Shown here in pieces: positions 46,822-57,580 of a stretch of 64,000 nucleotides of DNA (position 1 is its first letter; every line of letters begins with the position of its first letter). Made by a program: the position numbers and the translations under genes. The stretch is taken from assembly GCA_022496805.1 (NCBI GenBank), contig CM040100.1, positions 11,623,009 through 11,687,008 of the forward strand, given 5' to 3'. Origin of the DNA: Pohlia nutans (taxonomy: Eukaryota; Streptophyta; Bryopsida; Bryales; Mniaceae). The notes below the pieces were generated by a model that saw only the letters and a program-made list of their open reading frames with translations, searched no databases and was not told the DNA's origin.

Positions 46822-46884
46822 GGTTGGGCGACAGAGGTCGTTTCTTGCGGCACTGTTTCAAGAAACGACCTCTGCTGCCCAACC
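46822..46884. repeat. Compact hairpin, 26-bp stem, 11-base loop
   Basis: GGTTGGGCGACAGAGGTCGT followed by TTCTTG pairs with CAAGAAACGACCTCTGCTGC followed by CCAACC, with one dinucleotide mismatch. It lies before a TTTAAGGGTTAA terminus at 47081-47092, so it may sit inside a TTAA-type element whose left end I could not place. Confidence 0.55.
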
Positions 46885-47472
46885 TCAACTCGTGTTCATT
46901 TAGATAACTTTGATTGCTTGTCAATGACTCCACAATCTTCCAAATGAGGCGCAAATTTGCAATCTAGATCGCTTTTTCAGTAGCTTTCCAATGCACCAAT
47001 CCTCACTTGATTTGGTTGAGAAAATCTATTTTTTTCTTCAATTATTCCTTTATAACAAGCCCGTGGGGCTTGCTTTGACGTTTAAGGGTTAACCTCCCTT
47101 TGGAACTATACTTGGGTGGAATAGTGTCTTGTCATAGATTCTTTCCTTGTGGGCGATAGGTTTGGAGCTTTGATGGAAGGTGTGGGAGCCATAGCGAGGT
47201 GTGGAGATTAATGACAGGGTCTTGTTTTAGATTGTCTCCCAACCTCTCATTGACTAGTTTTTGGTGTATTTTTATTTCAATATGAGTTCAACATTAGTTC
47301 TATATGAGTTTGACAAAACTTTCCTCTATGGGCTCTCTTTTTGGTTAAGTCTATTGAGATGAAAATTTAACTCACCTTATTTCACAAATAGTAAAAATTG
47401 ACCAAAAATGTTTTTCAGCACATGCAAATTCAATCAAGATTGAAACTTGTCAAAGTGAGGAGATTGAGGAAC

Positions 47473-48285
47473 TTAACCCCTTACTAAAGGCCCAAAAAGT
47501 ATAGAACAAAACTAAGATGTATTATAAAATGTGACTTCCATAACTTTAATGAAGTTAATCCCAACAATGAAAATGCAAAACATGATGTTTGAAAATTATC
47601 CATATAGTCAAATTTCAAAAAATATTTTTAAATCTTCATGCAATGAATTTAGAAGAAATTAACTTTAAAAATTCATCAAAATTACATTTTATATTTTTAG
47701 AATTAAAAACTTAGTATCATTGGTTAGAATTGTACTACTTTTCATCCTAGAAGCAAAAAAGGAGAAGAATTGATGAAAATAACAACATCACATTCCCCAA
47801 ATAGTAAATTTTGTAACACTGGACAATGAAGAAGTGTTTGTTTTTGAAAACTTCCTCTAGAAGGCCATATTCATTATATTGAGACTTTTCGCAGTCTCAT
47901 TTTATCCTCAACTCAAAGATAAACTGTTTTATCTCTTTACTAGTAATTTTTTTATAAATAGGTAATAACATCAATTTTTAGAATTTCACTATTTCACTAT
48001 TTGAACATTATTATGTTTTGGTTTCACTCACTATTTTGAAAATGAATTTTTGAATAACTAGCATTCCGTCTCAAAATCTGCTAAAAGTCTCAATATAATG
48101 AATATGGCCTTCTAGGTCCTGTTGTTTCCAAAACGAAAGCCAAAAATCCCTTAGGTGGAGTTTAACTTGAATTAGCATGATTCAAATTGGGTTGAAGAGT
48201 AGACTTGATTTCCTATTAGAAAATAATTTAAATTTTTTCAAATTTTTAATTTTTTGACCTTGGACAACCTCTAAAAAAGGACCTG
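47473..48285. mobile_element. TTAA-type element, inverted relative of 25289-25837
   Basis: Left end TTAACCCCTTACTAAAGGCC. The interior matches the 25.3-kb copy in reverse (GAAGTGTTTGTTTTTGAAAA, GGTGGAGTTTAACT). The right terminus is degenerate, near 48260-48285. A second MITE (47861-48111) is nested in it. Confidence 0.5.
47861..48111. mobile_element. Nested MITE with 29-bp TIRs and CTAG flanks
   Basis: AAGGCCATATTCATTATATT then GAGACTTTT at the left is repeated exactly inverted at the right. CTAG lies on both sides (47857-47860, 48112-48115), either as target duplication or as the outermost TIR bases. A diverged copy at 54585-55612 is itself split by a TTAA element. Confidence 0.7.
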
Positions 48286-48456
48286 CTTGACAACAACTTT
48301 AGGGCATTGCAGAAAATTTGGCAACTTAATTCATGGATTTTGATTATACCGATCATGGATTGTTGTCATGGATTGTGATCATGTATACACTTTTGGGCAA
48401 TCAAAATACTCCCTCTGTATTCACTTAACCCATGGATTTGCATCACAATCAAAATA

Positions 48457-48810
48457 CTCCCTCTGTAATCTTGGGATTAAACTTAATCCATGGATCTTAA
48501 TGAAAATAACATCAAGAATTTATGACCCCACGGATTTTAAATGATTTCCGTGCGACATCCAATATTTCATAGGTTTGTACATTTTTCACACAGATTCTAC
48601 AAGGATTTTGCGTTCATTCTACACGGATTTTGCACTTTGTTAAATAACGAAAAGAGTAAATGTAGAAGCTGTGCGGATACAATGCAAAATTAGCACAAAA
48701 TCCGTGCGAAAAAAGTACGAACCCATGAAGTATTAGATGTCACACGGAAATCGTTTAAAATCAGTGAAGTCCGAAATTCCCGACGAAAGTGTTTAGTGGG
48801 ATGGAGGGAG
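48457..48810. mobile_element. Stowaway-like MITE (354 bp)
   Basis: Left end CTCCCTCTGTAATCTTGGGA, right end GTGGGATGGAGGGAG, with TA on both sides (48455-48456 and 48811-48812). A partial duplicate of the left end (ACTCCCTCTGTATTC) lies just upstream near 48409. Confidence 0.75.
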
Positions 48811-48812
48811 TA

Positions 48813-49627
48813 ACAGAGTGTGATAACATAACAGAGTGTGATACGGTAGGACGAAACGAGTTTTGAACTAGCGCTCGGTGATATTAAAGAGGTCGCAGTA
48901 GGGAGTCTGTATCCTTCTAGAAAGCTGCTTTGACAATGACACAAAAGCAACAGTGTTTCTTCAAAAAGACGGAGCGGCCAAAAGGCTTTCTGGTCACAAC
49001 AACTGACTGAATTTCATCTGCAAGGCTTCGATTAAATGTAGACCTGTCGATACAAACATTGATGGCTCCTTCCTTCATTCGAAAACTCATGATCTACTGA
49101 TCGTCAGGTTCACAATCACAAATTCTAAGACCAAAGGATCGATCGATGATCAGTACCCTGCTAGGTACAATGCATCAGTGGCCCAGTCACATCAGATGAT
49201 TGCGTAGAGAAGAGTCCCTGCATTAAATTTATAATAGTTACAAACCCTCGACGGGGACCTCAGCAAGCACCAGAATGCTGTCCACGAGCTGGGGTGTCAC
49301 GCCCAACGTATTGCGCTTGGTGGTTGCGGAGCTCGCAGGTTCCTTGTCTCGTTCATTTGACTGTCTCATTTTATTAGTTGTGCATCTCTGAAATACATTA
49401 ATTTAGGTCTAGATTGAACTGTCTCGAACTTGTCTAGTTTGATCGACTGGTTGCAAGGTGAGGAAGTTCTCTATCGATCAGCTCTTGGTCTAGATTAATT
49501 ATCTGAGCTAGCTTCGGTGATGAAAGGCTGACTGTCTAGTTTCATCTGAAATACATTAGGTCGTGTAGCTTGAACATTCCATTTTCTCGACCGGGTCGGT
49601 TTTGTGAAGCAATTGGAGATCTTGGAG
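48813..49627. promoter_or_regulatory. Upstream region and probable 5' leader of the acyl-CoA synthetase gene
   Basis: No coding exon is seen. The stretch just before the ATG at 49628 is pyrimidine-rich with no closer ATG in frame. Palindromes such as GATCGATCGATGATC (near 49138) occur, but no promoter element can be chosen with confidence. Confidence 0.35.
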
Positions 49628-52600
49628 ATGGCCAAACACGCGGCCAACTACGCGCCTCTCACGCCCATCACGTATCTGGAACGGACGGCCGCGCTCCATC
49701 CCCACAAAACGTCCATCGTCTATGGCGAGATTCGCTTCACGTGGGCGCAGACCATGGCGCGCTGCCGTCGCCTCGCGTCCCAAATCTCGCAGCTCGTCTC
49801 CGTCGGCCAAACGGTAATTAACAAGTGAACCATTCCAATTCCCTCACTTTCACAATTAGGGCGTGTCACACCTCTTTCTTCCAATTCTCAATCTTCATAG
49901 AATGCGTACGTGGCACTTTGATTGTCCTCCGGCGGTGAAGATTGAGAGGTCGTGGAGAAGATTAACCCCTAACTAAGTGTCCACCATGTATTTTCTGTAG
50001 TGTAGGAAAATTGAACCCCTGCTACAAATCATCTTACTTCAGTTTGACATTGTTGATCTAGTAGTATAGAACAAGAACTTTAAAATGATGTAATGCAATT
50101 AGAAAACCAAGGTAAAATGAGAAAAGGCCACCGTTGCAAGTTCAGTGATTTAGATGTGCCACATTTGACATTTTAGATGCTTAGGGGTTAACAAGCCATG
50201 TCATTCTCATTCTTTACACAAGTCACACCTTCTTCATAGAGAATGGCTACAATTGGTTCCACGTTTCTCTTCCAAGGTTCTTAATCTCCAAAGAATCAAA
50301 CTTCTTGGAAGGTGTGGCAACCGGTAGTGAGTAGGGGGTGTCACACCTCTTTCTTCCCATTCTCAATCTCCAGAGAATTTGTACGTGGTACGTTCTTCTT
50401 GAATTGTGGACCCATTCTTTGAAGATTGAGAAGTTTCATTCTTGTCCTCTGGAGGTGAAGAATGAGCGTGAAGATTGAGAAGTCGTGGAGAAGATTAACA
50501 AGCCATGTCCATTCCCATTCTTCACATGGCCTAAAGGGGAGTTACACCTTCTTCATGGAGAATGGCCACGATTGACTCCACGTTTCTCTCCCAAGGTTCT
50601 CAATCCCCAAAGAATCAAACTTCTCGGAAGAAGTGTGGCAACATTCTTACCCCAATTCTGGTTCGATGGTTTCACGGTTTCGATACACAGGTTTCCATTC
50701 TGTCGCCCAACTGTCCCGCGACGTACGAGGTGAACTTCGGCGTCCCGATGGCGAGGGCGGTCCTGAACTCGATCAACTCGCGGCTGGACGCGCGCACGAT
50801 TTCCGTGCTGCTCAGCCACAGCGAAACAAAGGTCCTGATCGCGGACTCGCAGTACCTCTCCGTCGTGCAGGAGGCTCTGCGGCTGTGGGCTCCAGGCTCG
50901 GAAAGCCCGCACATCATCGTCATCGACGACAGCTTGAATCCCGGGAAAGTGAGCTATGGCGAGCTCGTGGAATACGAGCAGTTTCTTCAACAAGGCGACC
51001 CCGCGTTTCCCATTCAGTGGCCGCAAGACGACTGGGAGACCATCGCTTTGAATTACACTTCGGGCACCACGGCGCGACCCAAGGGCGTGCTCTACCACCA
51101 CAGGTACAGTACTACCTACTCCGCCATCACCATCTCTGCAATTCCAGCTCCATTAGGGTTTCTGTAATTTAGGGTTTGCAGCTGAGGCACCCAAGCATTT
51201 GAATCCATCTTTCTGATTCTATTAAATATCGTGCTAAAGTTTGTATGCTGGCTTGCTCACAGCATGCTAGCAGAGGCTCTGTCCTGCAAATTGCAACACA
51301 TTGCTTTTGTTAGAAGTGCATGTGCAATGTGCACACTAGTTTTTCACTGAACAAAATTGCACAACAAGGGCTTGATAATTGCTGATTCCCCTCAATTTAC
51401 AATATAAACTTCAGATCTACATGATAAGAGGATTGGCGATTATCTACCCATGGAATTCACATCCCAAATTCAAAATTGTAATTTTGTGCCACATGTATTT
51501 TTAACCCTTTGGTGCCCAGGAAGCCAGTTTTTGGTCACTCAGGGTAGTTTTTTGAATCTGAGAGGAATCGAGCATTCGATGCTGAAGAATGTTTGAGGGG
51601 AGCGATCATGTTCGTCTACTGGAAAAAAAATAAAAATCGATTTTGAGTATTTGGAGCTTATTGAAATACATGTTTGTACAGATTAGTATAAAAGAAACGT
51701 ATAAAAAAGTAGTAAAGATACAACGCGTAAGTAAGAAACCTACCAAGTGACCATTGTTATGTAGAAAGAAAGGACACGTCTCTTACTATGTGTGAAAGAA
51801 GCGGCGGATAAGGAAATTTGTAGTACATAGTACGTTACTATACACAAAACCGTATCATTGGTAATTTCAATGTACTGGAGTAATTTTTTGAACATGGTAG
51901 GCTTAGGTAGGATCTTATTGTATATGATTTTGAGGTCTGATTACATTTGATCCGAGTGAGCTTCACTGGAGGTTGTGTATAAATTTTGAAGAAGCATCAT
52001 ATGAGGACAAGGTCCTTGAACTTCTAAATTCGATGTAAAATCGCTCAAAAATGGGATGCAGTTGGAGAAAATTGCATTGCAACTGCACTAAAGTGTAGAT
52101 TCACGTCCAAGTTTGTTATTATAAAAATAAAAATAAATCCACCCCATGTGTGGAGTGAAGCAGAGGTGACTCTGCTGAGCTCCGAATACGGCCACGAATC
52201 TCAGGTATGGACCGTTGGATTTGCATCACCTTTTAATAAAACGTTCCAAACTAAGTTAGGCTAAGTTTGGTACGGTTGGATTCTAAATTTAGTACGCAGT
52301 TCGTGAGAAATAGCTACCACCAGTGAGACAACACAAAAAAAATGTCTCTTGGAAAAGAGGCTTGGGCACTAAAGGTTTAACATTGACAAAAGCAAGTGTG
52401 TTTTAGAGTAGCAACTTACTCAAACTTCCTCCCATGTAGCTTAGGTATCTTTCATTTGATTCAGAGCCGTAGGAGTTGTATAAGAATGCTTGATGAGATT
52501 CAATTTTAGAAAACCAGCCATTCAAGTGACAAAGTGATGTTGATTCACGTTTGAGTTTTTGTCACTGCAAAGCTTCCTCTCCTGTAGTCTAGAGCCAATC

Positions 52601-55600
52601 AATAGGAGTTGTATGGGAGTAGAAGAATGCTTGATACAATTCAAGTATAGAATGCGAAGTTGATTCCGATTCTCAAAGGAAATTAAACGGAGTACGAGCA
52701 AGCTTACAAAGTATGGTACGCGGTGTTTCAGAGGAGCGTATCTAACGTCGTTGATTCAAGCGCAGTTCTGGGGCGTGGGCGACGAAGCCATTTACCTCTG
52801 GACCCTGCCCATGTTTCACTGCAACGGCTGGGGCTTCATCTGGGGCATGGCACTGGTAGGCGGCACCAACATCATCATCCGCAACGTCGAAACGAAAGCC
52901 ATCTACGATGCGATCGCCAAGCACAAAGTGACGCATCTCTGCGGCGCGCCCATCGTGCTCAACATGATCGCCAACGCGACGCCGCAGGAAAAGCAGCCAC
53001 TGCCTGGCGTCGTGCACACTTACACTGGCGGTGCTCCACCGCCTCCGTCCGTCCTCACCAGCATGGAATCCCAGGCAAGTATACACAACTCAAGCCTCTC
53101 CACTCTTCGAGCCAAGTTCCATGTATTAGATAACTAACGAGCCGTGGTAGTGGCGAGTAGGTTATCGTACATAAACGATTGTTCACTTTTCAATCACAAC
53201 CCTTGATCTTCATGATTCAGGGGCGTAGGATGCAAGTTAAAAGAGAGAAGGTTATGAGTTGCAATTTGTGATGGCAATGGTGACAGGTTGCCAATGGGAT
53301 GGAGCCACATTAGTGTTGAAAAGTCAACAACCAGTTATGTGTTTGGAAAGTTGCTCATGGAAGTAGGCAAGAGGAGAGGAAAAGTGGGACTTGGGTTTGT
53401 CTCATACCTGGCCATGAAGTTGTGTGGTCGATGGATTTGAACACAGTGAAACATGAGCAAATTTGATTGGTTAGGGAGAGGTGAGGTGAAATTTGATTGG
53501 TTCGGGAGAAGTTGCGATGAAGTCTTGGGCTTGATAACCCCGCTCCATACTTCATGACAACTTCTCTACCAATTTTTTCTCAAAAGCTTGTTTGAAATGT
53601 GGAACTTGATCCCCGAAATCCCTAAAATCTTGACTTTTAGTGAAATACTTCACCCATAGAACTTAGCCCTTACCACCTTATGACATACACTCAAACCTCT
53701 TTATAATGACCCTCTCTACAATGATATTCTAGAATATCATGCATACTTGTGACACTTTCAGTGAGTGTAGCACACTTGTCACATATTCAAACTATGTCAT
53801 AGTGAAAAATTGGGATCCAAGGTGGTCAAATTAAAGAGGTTTGAGTGTAGTTTGAATGTGTGACAAGTGTGCTATAGTCACTCATAGTGTGGCAAGTGTG
53901 CAAGATTAATTCTAGGACGTCATTTTAGAATCGGTTATAATAAAGAAGCCTGAATATATCGTTATGTTTTTCAACTCTATCAAAGTTGCTACACAACATT
54001 CTATATTAGTTCAAGGGCTTCACTCTTTGCTATAGTGATGAAGAAACCTCCTATAACAGTCTATGATCAAACTATCTATCAATCTTCCAAATTGCAACTC
54101 TTGCATGGATCAAAAAAGAAGAACCAAAAGACTTTTAAAAAAACTATAAAAAAAAGGGCTCTAAGTGTCATTGGAGAGCATAGAGGATGTAATTTAAGGC
54201 ATATAGAATGTTGTGTTCATCTTTAAATTTGTCATTGCCGACATTTAGTTTGAGATTCTTCAATAACTTGGTGACAACATAATTTGGTTTACTTTTGATA
54301 ACATTTCATTGTAGCAAATCTTACCGTTTTGGATAGTTACATCCAACAACTCCTTTAATGAAATTAACAAGATTTTATTTTTCTTCTACCCACATAACAT
54401 TCTTAAATAATCCACGCCACTGGAATTTCTTTGCTCAACACCATAGTTTTGTAGCTTAAGACTCTTGCATTTAGCATCGAACCAATCAATGGGGATCATA
54501 ACATTCTTTTTAGTCAATTGCACTATTCAGAACAATTACTATGAAAAACATAACATTACTATGAAAAAGCTTCAAGAACCCTTTTTATTCCAAGCAACAA
54601 ACTGAGACAATCTGTAGTCTCATATTATCTTTGACTTTACATTTAGATGATAATTAGTGTTTGATATTGATTTTTCTTTTGGTGAATTGAGACTTCAATA
54701 TGTTAATACACTCACAAACCTTTGATTTTATAAAGGTTGATATATTCATAAATTTTTTATTTGTTAGAATAGAGGTCTCAAATAATAGGGCTAAAGTCTC
54801 AAAATGTCCATTTTGTCTCAATTTAACCCCCTAGTGCCCAAGAGTTTTCTTAAAAAACTAAACGTGTTATAATGTTCATCGTACTCAACTTTTATGACTT
54901 ACAAACCTTAAATATATGTAGAGCACAACAATAAGACAACATCCATACAATTTAATTTTGGAAAACTGCTATGAATTATTTAATAATAAATTTATAAGAA
55001 TTATCTTTGAAAATTCATAAAAAATGCATGTTTAGTCATTTTGACTTGGAATCAAGTATGATAGGTCAAAAACATTGGTTTTACATGGTGGTTACCTTGT
55101 TCATGTTAGAGCTAATCTTATTTGATAAAAAACCTAAAGATTTCATTCCAAGGAAACTTTCAAATTTGTGACAATTTGAGATACTGTCACTTTGAGGGCT
55201 TTAGAGGATATCAATAAATATTTCTTAAAGTCTTTTATTTGGAAAGGTTGATCAATTTGAATATCTACAAGGGAAAAAAAATCACGCTCAAAAATTGTTA
55301 TTTTTGCATAAGATATGGACATTCAAAATTGGCTGAAATTTTGATAATCTTGAAATTTTGATGGACCAAATATGGTCGGTTAGGCAGTTAGGGGTTGAGA
55401 CATAAGTGCCTTTGAGTGTCTCTCTAAAATTAAAAAATTACCTTTTTTGGTTGAAAATAAAAAAATCTAAAATTGAACTCTTAGTACTGCCCGTAAAAAA
55501 ATTTAAACCGGTTAGGGGAATTAAACTGCCCTCACAGATTTGAGCTGAAATTTTCCGACGACCATATTTGGTCGCTCAGGAAGTTAGGGGTTAATGAATA

Positions 55601-56580
55601 TGGTCATTGTAGAGTGTTATGGAGCCTTTTGAATTCATTAGTACAGGACACATGTAGTATCGGGAACCTCACCTCAGCAAATGTTCCCCTGGTGACATTC
55701 CCCAGGGGAGTGCCCCACGGGAGGTTCCCGATACTACATTCTAGCCCATTAGTACAGTAGAAGCAGGCACCTAATTGTGCCACTCACCTAATTGTGACAC
55801 TCTCTAGGAACAATCTTCATTTGAAAATTATGCATTTCTATTCATATGTGTGAAAAATATTGGCAGGGGTTCACCGTCCTTCACTCGTACGGCCTCACAG
55901 AGACGTACGGCCCAGCGCTCGTGTGCACGTGGAAACCGGAATGGGATGAGCTCGCGCCGGAGCTCCGAGCCAAGATCAAAGCGAGACAAGGAGTGCAGCA
56001 CGCGGGCCTTCAATCCGTGGACGTCTTGGACCCCGTGACGATGACGCCGGTTCCACGGGACGGGAAGACGATGGGTGAGATCATGGCGCGCGGGACCACG
56101 ATCATGAAGGGATACTTCAAAGACGAGGACGCGACGCGGCGAGCGTTCCAAGGGGGCTGGTTCCACACGGGAGACTTGGGCGTGATCCACCCGGACGGCT
56201 ACATGGAGGTGAAGGACCGGTCCAAGGACATCATCATTTCCGGCGGAGAGAACATCAGCTCCATCGAGATCGAGTCCGTGTTGTTCCAGCACCCGGACGT
56301 CCTGGAAGCTGCCGTGGTGGCGCGCCCCGACGCGCAGTGGGGCGAGTCGCCGTGCGCGTTCGTCACGCTCCGGGAGGCCGCTCGTGCTCGCGGCATCATC
56401 GGCGCCGACGACCTCGTTGCATACTGCCGAACGTGCCTCCCGAGATTCTATGTGCCCAAGAACATTGTGTTCGGCGTCCTGCCCAAGACGTCCACTGGGA
56501 AAGTGCAGAAATTCAAACTGCGGGAGATCGCCAAGAGCTTGGCCACCACCACGACGACGCAAGCGAAGAGCAAGTTGTAG
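49628..56580 (+). CDS. Peroxisomal acyl-activating enzyme (acyl-CoA synthetase), complete
   Basis: Four exons, 49628-49813, 50691-51103, 52732-53074 and 55867-56580, give 551 codons plus stop with every phase correct. This is the usual family length. The enzyme uses ATP to adenylate a carboxylic acid and then forms the CoA thioester. In order: an N-terminal ITYLERTAALHPHKTSIVYG, the P-loop-like YTSGTTARPKGV (end of exon 2), IYLWTLPMFHCNGWGF, TGGAPPPPSVL, YGLTETYGPALVCTWKPEWD, GWFHTGDLGVIHPDGYMEVK, DRSKDIIISGGENISSIEIE, and PKTSTGKVQKFKLRE with the catalytic lysine. The protein ends AKSKL, a canonical PTS1 peroxisomal signal. Sequence style matches the plant AAE clade that includes butyrate-, benzoate- and cinnamate-CoA ligases; the substrate cannot be told from sequence. 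The ATG at 49628 (GAGATGGCC) begins the family's N-terminus. Exons are GC-rich against AT-rich introns that hold TTAA elements. Intron 3 starts with GC, not GT. Confidence 0.93.
49861..50642. repeat. Tandem duplication in intron 1, one copy carrying an insertion
   Basis: Copy 1 (49861-50325) and copy 2 (50337-50642) share GTGTCACACCTCTTTCTTCC, GTCGTGGAGAAGATTAA, CAAGCCATGTC and AAGAATCAAACTTCT. Copy 1 contains the element at 49962-50191 at the TTAA, while copy 2 is empty there. Confidence 0.8.
49962..50191. mobile_element. TTAA-bounded MITE (230 bp) with an intact empty site nearby
   Basis: Reads GGAGAAGA-TTAA-CCCCTAACTAAG ... GCTTAGGGG-TTAA-CAAGCCATG. The second copy of the surrounding sequence at about 50486-50510 reads GGAGAAGATTAACAAGCCAT. 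Insertion therefore duplicated exactly TTAA. Confidence 0.88.
51501..52380. mobile_element. TTAA-bounded element (880 bp) in intron 2
   Basis: Left end TTAACCCTTTGGTGCCCAGG, right end TTGGGCACTAAAGGTTTAA as its inverted copy. It belongs to a subfamily with GTGCCCA in the TIR, like that at 54823. Confidence 0.7.
54585..55612. mobile_element. MITE copy split by a TTAA element
   Basis: The left part shares GTCTCATATTATCTTTGACT-like text and the right part TGAATATGG with the MITE at 47861-48111. The junction (TGTCTCAAT-TTAA ... TTAA-TGAATATGG) corresponds to GTCTCAATATAATGAATATG in that copy, so the insertion lies in its right TIR. The left TIR is poorly preserved. Confidence 0.5.
54823..55594. 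mobile_element. TTAA-bounded element (772 bp) nested in a MITE
   Basis: Left end TTAACCCCCTAGTGCCCAAG, right end GGAAGTTAGGGGTTAA. A second terminus-like GGCAGTTAGGGGTTGA lies inside at about 55382-55397, hinting at a composite of two elements. Confidence 0.65.
55654..55737. repeat. Small perfect-ended hairpin (84 bp)
   Basis: GTAGTATCGGGAACCTC pairs exactly with GAGGTTCCCGATACTAC, and an inner CCCCTGG/CCAGGGG stem forms the tip. CATTAGTACAG occurs on both sides (near 55636 and 55746), possibly a target duplication. Confidence 0.6.
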
Positions 56581-56731
56581 GTTTGTGAATTCTTCTTGTA
56601 AATGGCAATGTAAATTAGTATATAACATTCTTTAACTAAAGCCATGATCCAAACTCTGAACTGGAACATGTTTGTGATATTAATCAATGATATTAACGAG
56701 ATCAGAATTGGCCCAACTTTTGAGGGTGTGT

Positions 56732-56929
56732 AGAACTTGAAGCCCATATTGGTAGTTTTGAGTAGGTCATATGGGGACTTCTCCTTTTCTTCTTTTATTT
56801 ATTTATTTATCGATCAACGTAATTCTGCAATGTTCTTCAGTGATCTAAAATTTGGCATCCTCTGCATTATATTTTTCATAGTACGATCGCTCCATCAAAG
56901 TCACGAATTCTTGGTCTTTTAGGGGATAA
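56732..56929. mobile_element. Degenerate copy of the 234-bp TTAA MITE
   Basis: Shares TGCAATGTTCTTCA, ATTCTTGGTCTTTTAGGGG and the GAAGCCCATATTGG left side with 15534-15767. It lies in the 3' flank of the acyl-CoA synthetase gene and is absent from the duplicate of that flank at 62595-62790. Confidence 0.6.
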
Positions 56930-57580
56930 ATGGGTTATAGAATGTTATGCATGATTTTCTTGAAAGGAGCGGCAAACACCTTGGATTCAACAACTAATTC
57001 TAGAAGAATTAAGGTATGCTGCAATTATCTGACTTCATTCTTTAATAGACATCCTTCTACATTTTGAGTTTCAGAATTATGAAGGAAGCCCTTGACATTA
57101 ATAGCTCCGTATTTAACTGTAGCTCCTCCAGGGATTGATGAATAAGGAAGTTTTTTGGACATTGTTTTCAACACTCTAGTTTTTCAACAACACCGTTTTT
57201 GGACTTTTGGTAGTGTGTGTGCACTCTTAGAACAACTCAAGGTCCATGTTTCCAGTAGCTCACCTAAACATCTTAGAACACAATTATATTCTTTTGGAGG
57301 TTTTGTGTATCATGTCTAGATTTGAAAGAAGGGATAGTCTGAAGCGAACTGTCCAGGAGAAGAGACTGGTTGGCTTGTATCATATTGGCTTACAATATCA
57401 ATACAACTACGTACAGATCGTTAAATTTGTGAAATTATGATTGTTATGAGTTACAACTAAGACATGTCTTCTGGAAGTATTTACCACAACATAATAGACC
57501 TTTACTTTCAAATAATTTACAAGAGATCATCTTTCCTCTTGAAAATTGAGGATTCACTCTGTTGATGCAGATGAGGAAAT
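56930..57580. other. Intergenic, no gene
   Basis: The first 150 bases match 62660-62790 (GGAGC-CAAACACCTTGG, TTTGAGTTTCAGAAT-like text). The remainder shows nothing recognisable. Confidence 0.4.

Larger units (their letters stand above)
53075..55866 (+). other. GC-AG intron 3 of the acyl-CoA synthetase gene
   Basis: The exon ends TCCCAG and the intron begins GCAAGT; the acceptor is TTGGCAG before GGGTTCACC. Only this junction keeps SMESQ-GFTVLHSYGLTE in frame. AG|GCAAGT is the standard context for GC-AG introns. The intron (2.8 kb) holds a split MITE, a TTAA element and a hairpin. Confidence 0.85.

Noticed and set aside
50553..51101. Minus-strand 182-aa frame over the acyl-CoA synthetase, and similar antisense frames at 55828-56628
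   Set aside because: They are shadows of the GC-rich plus-strand exons 2 and 4, which carry all the conserved motifs.
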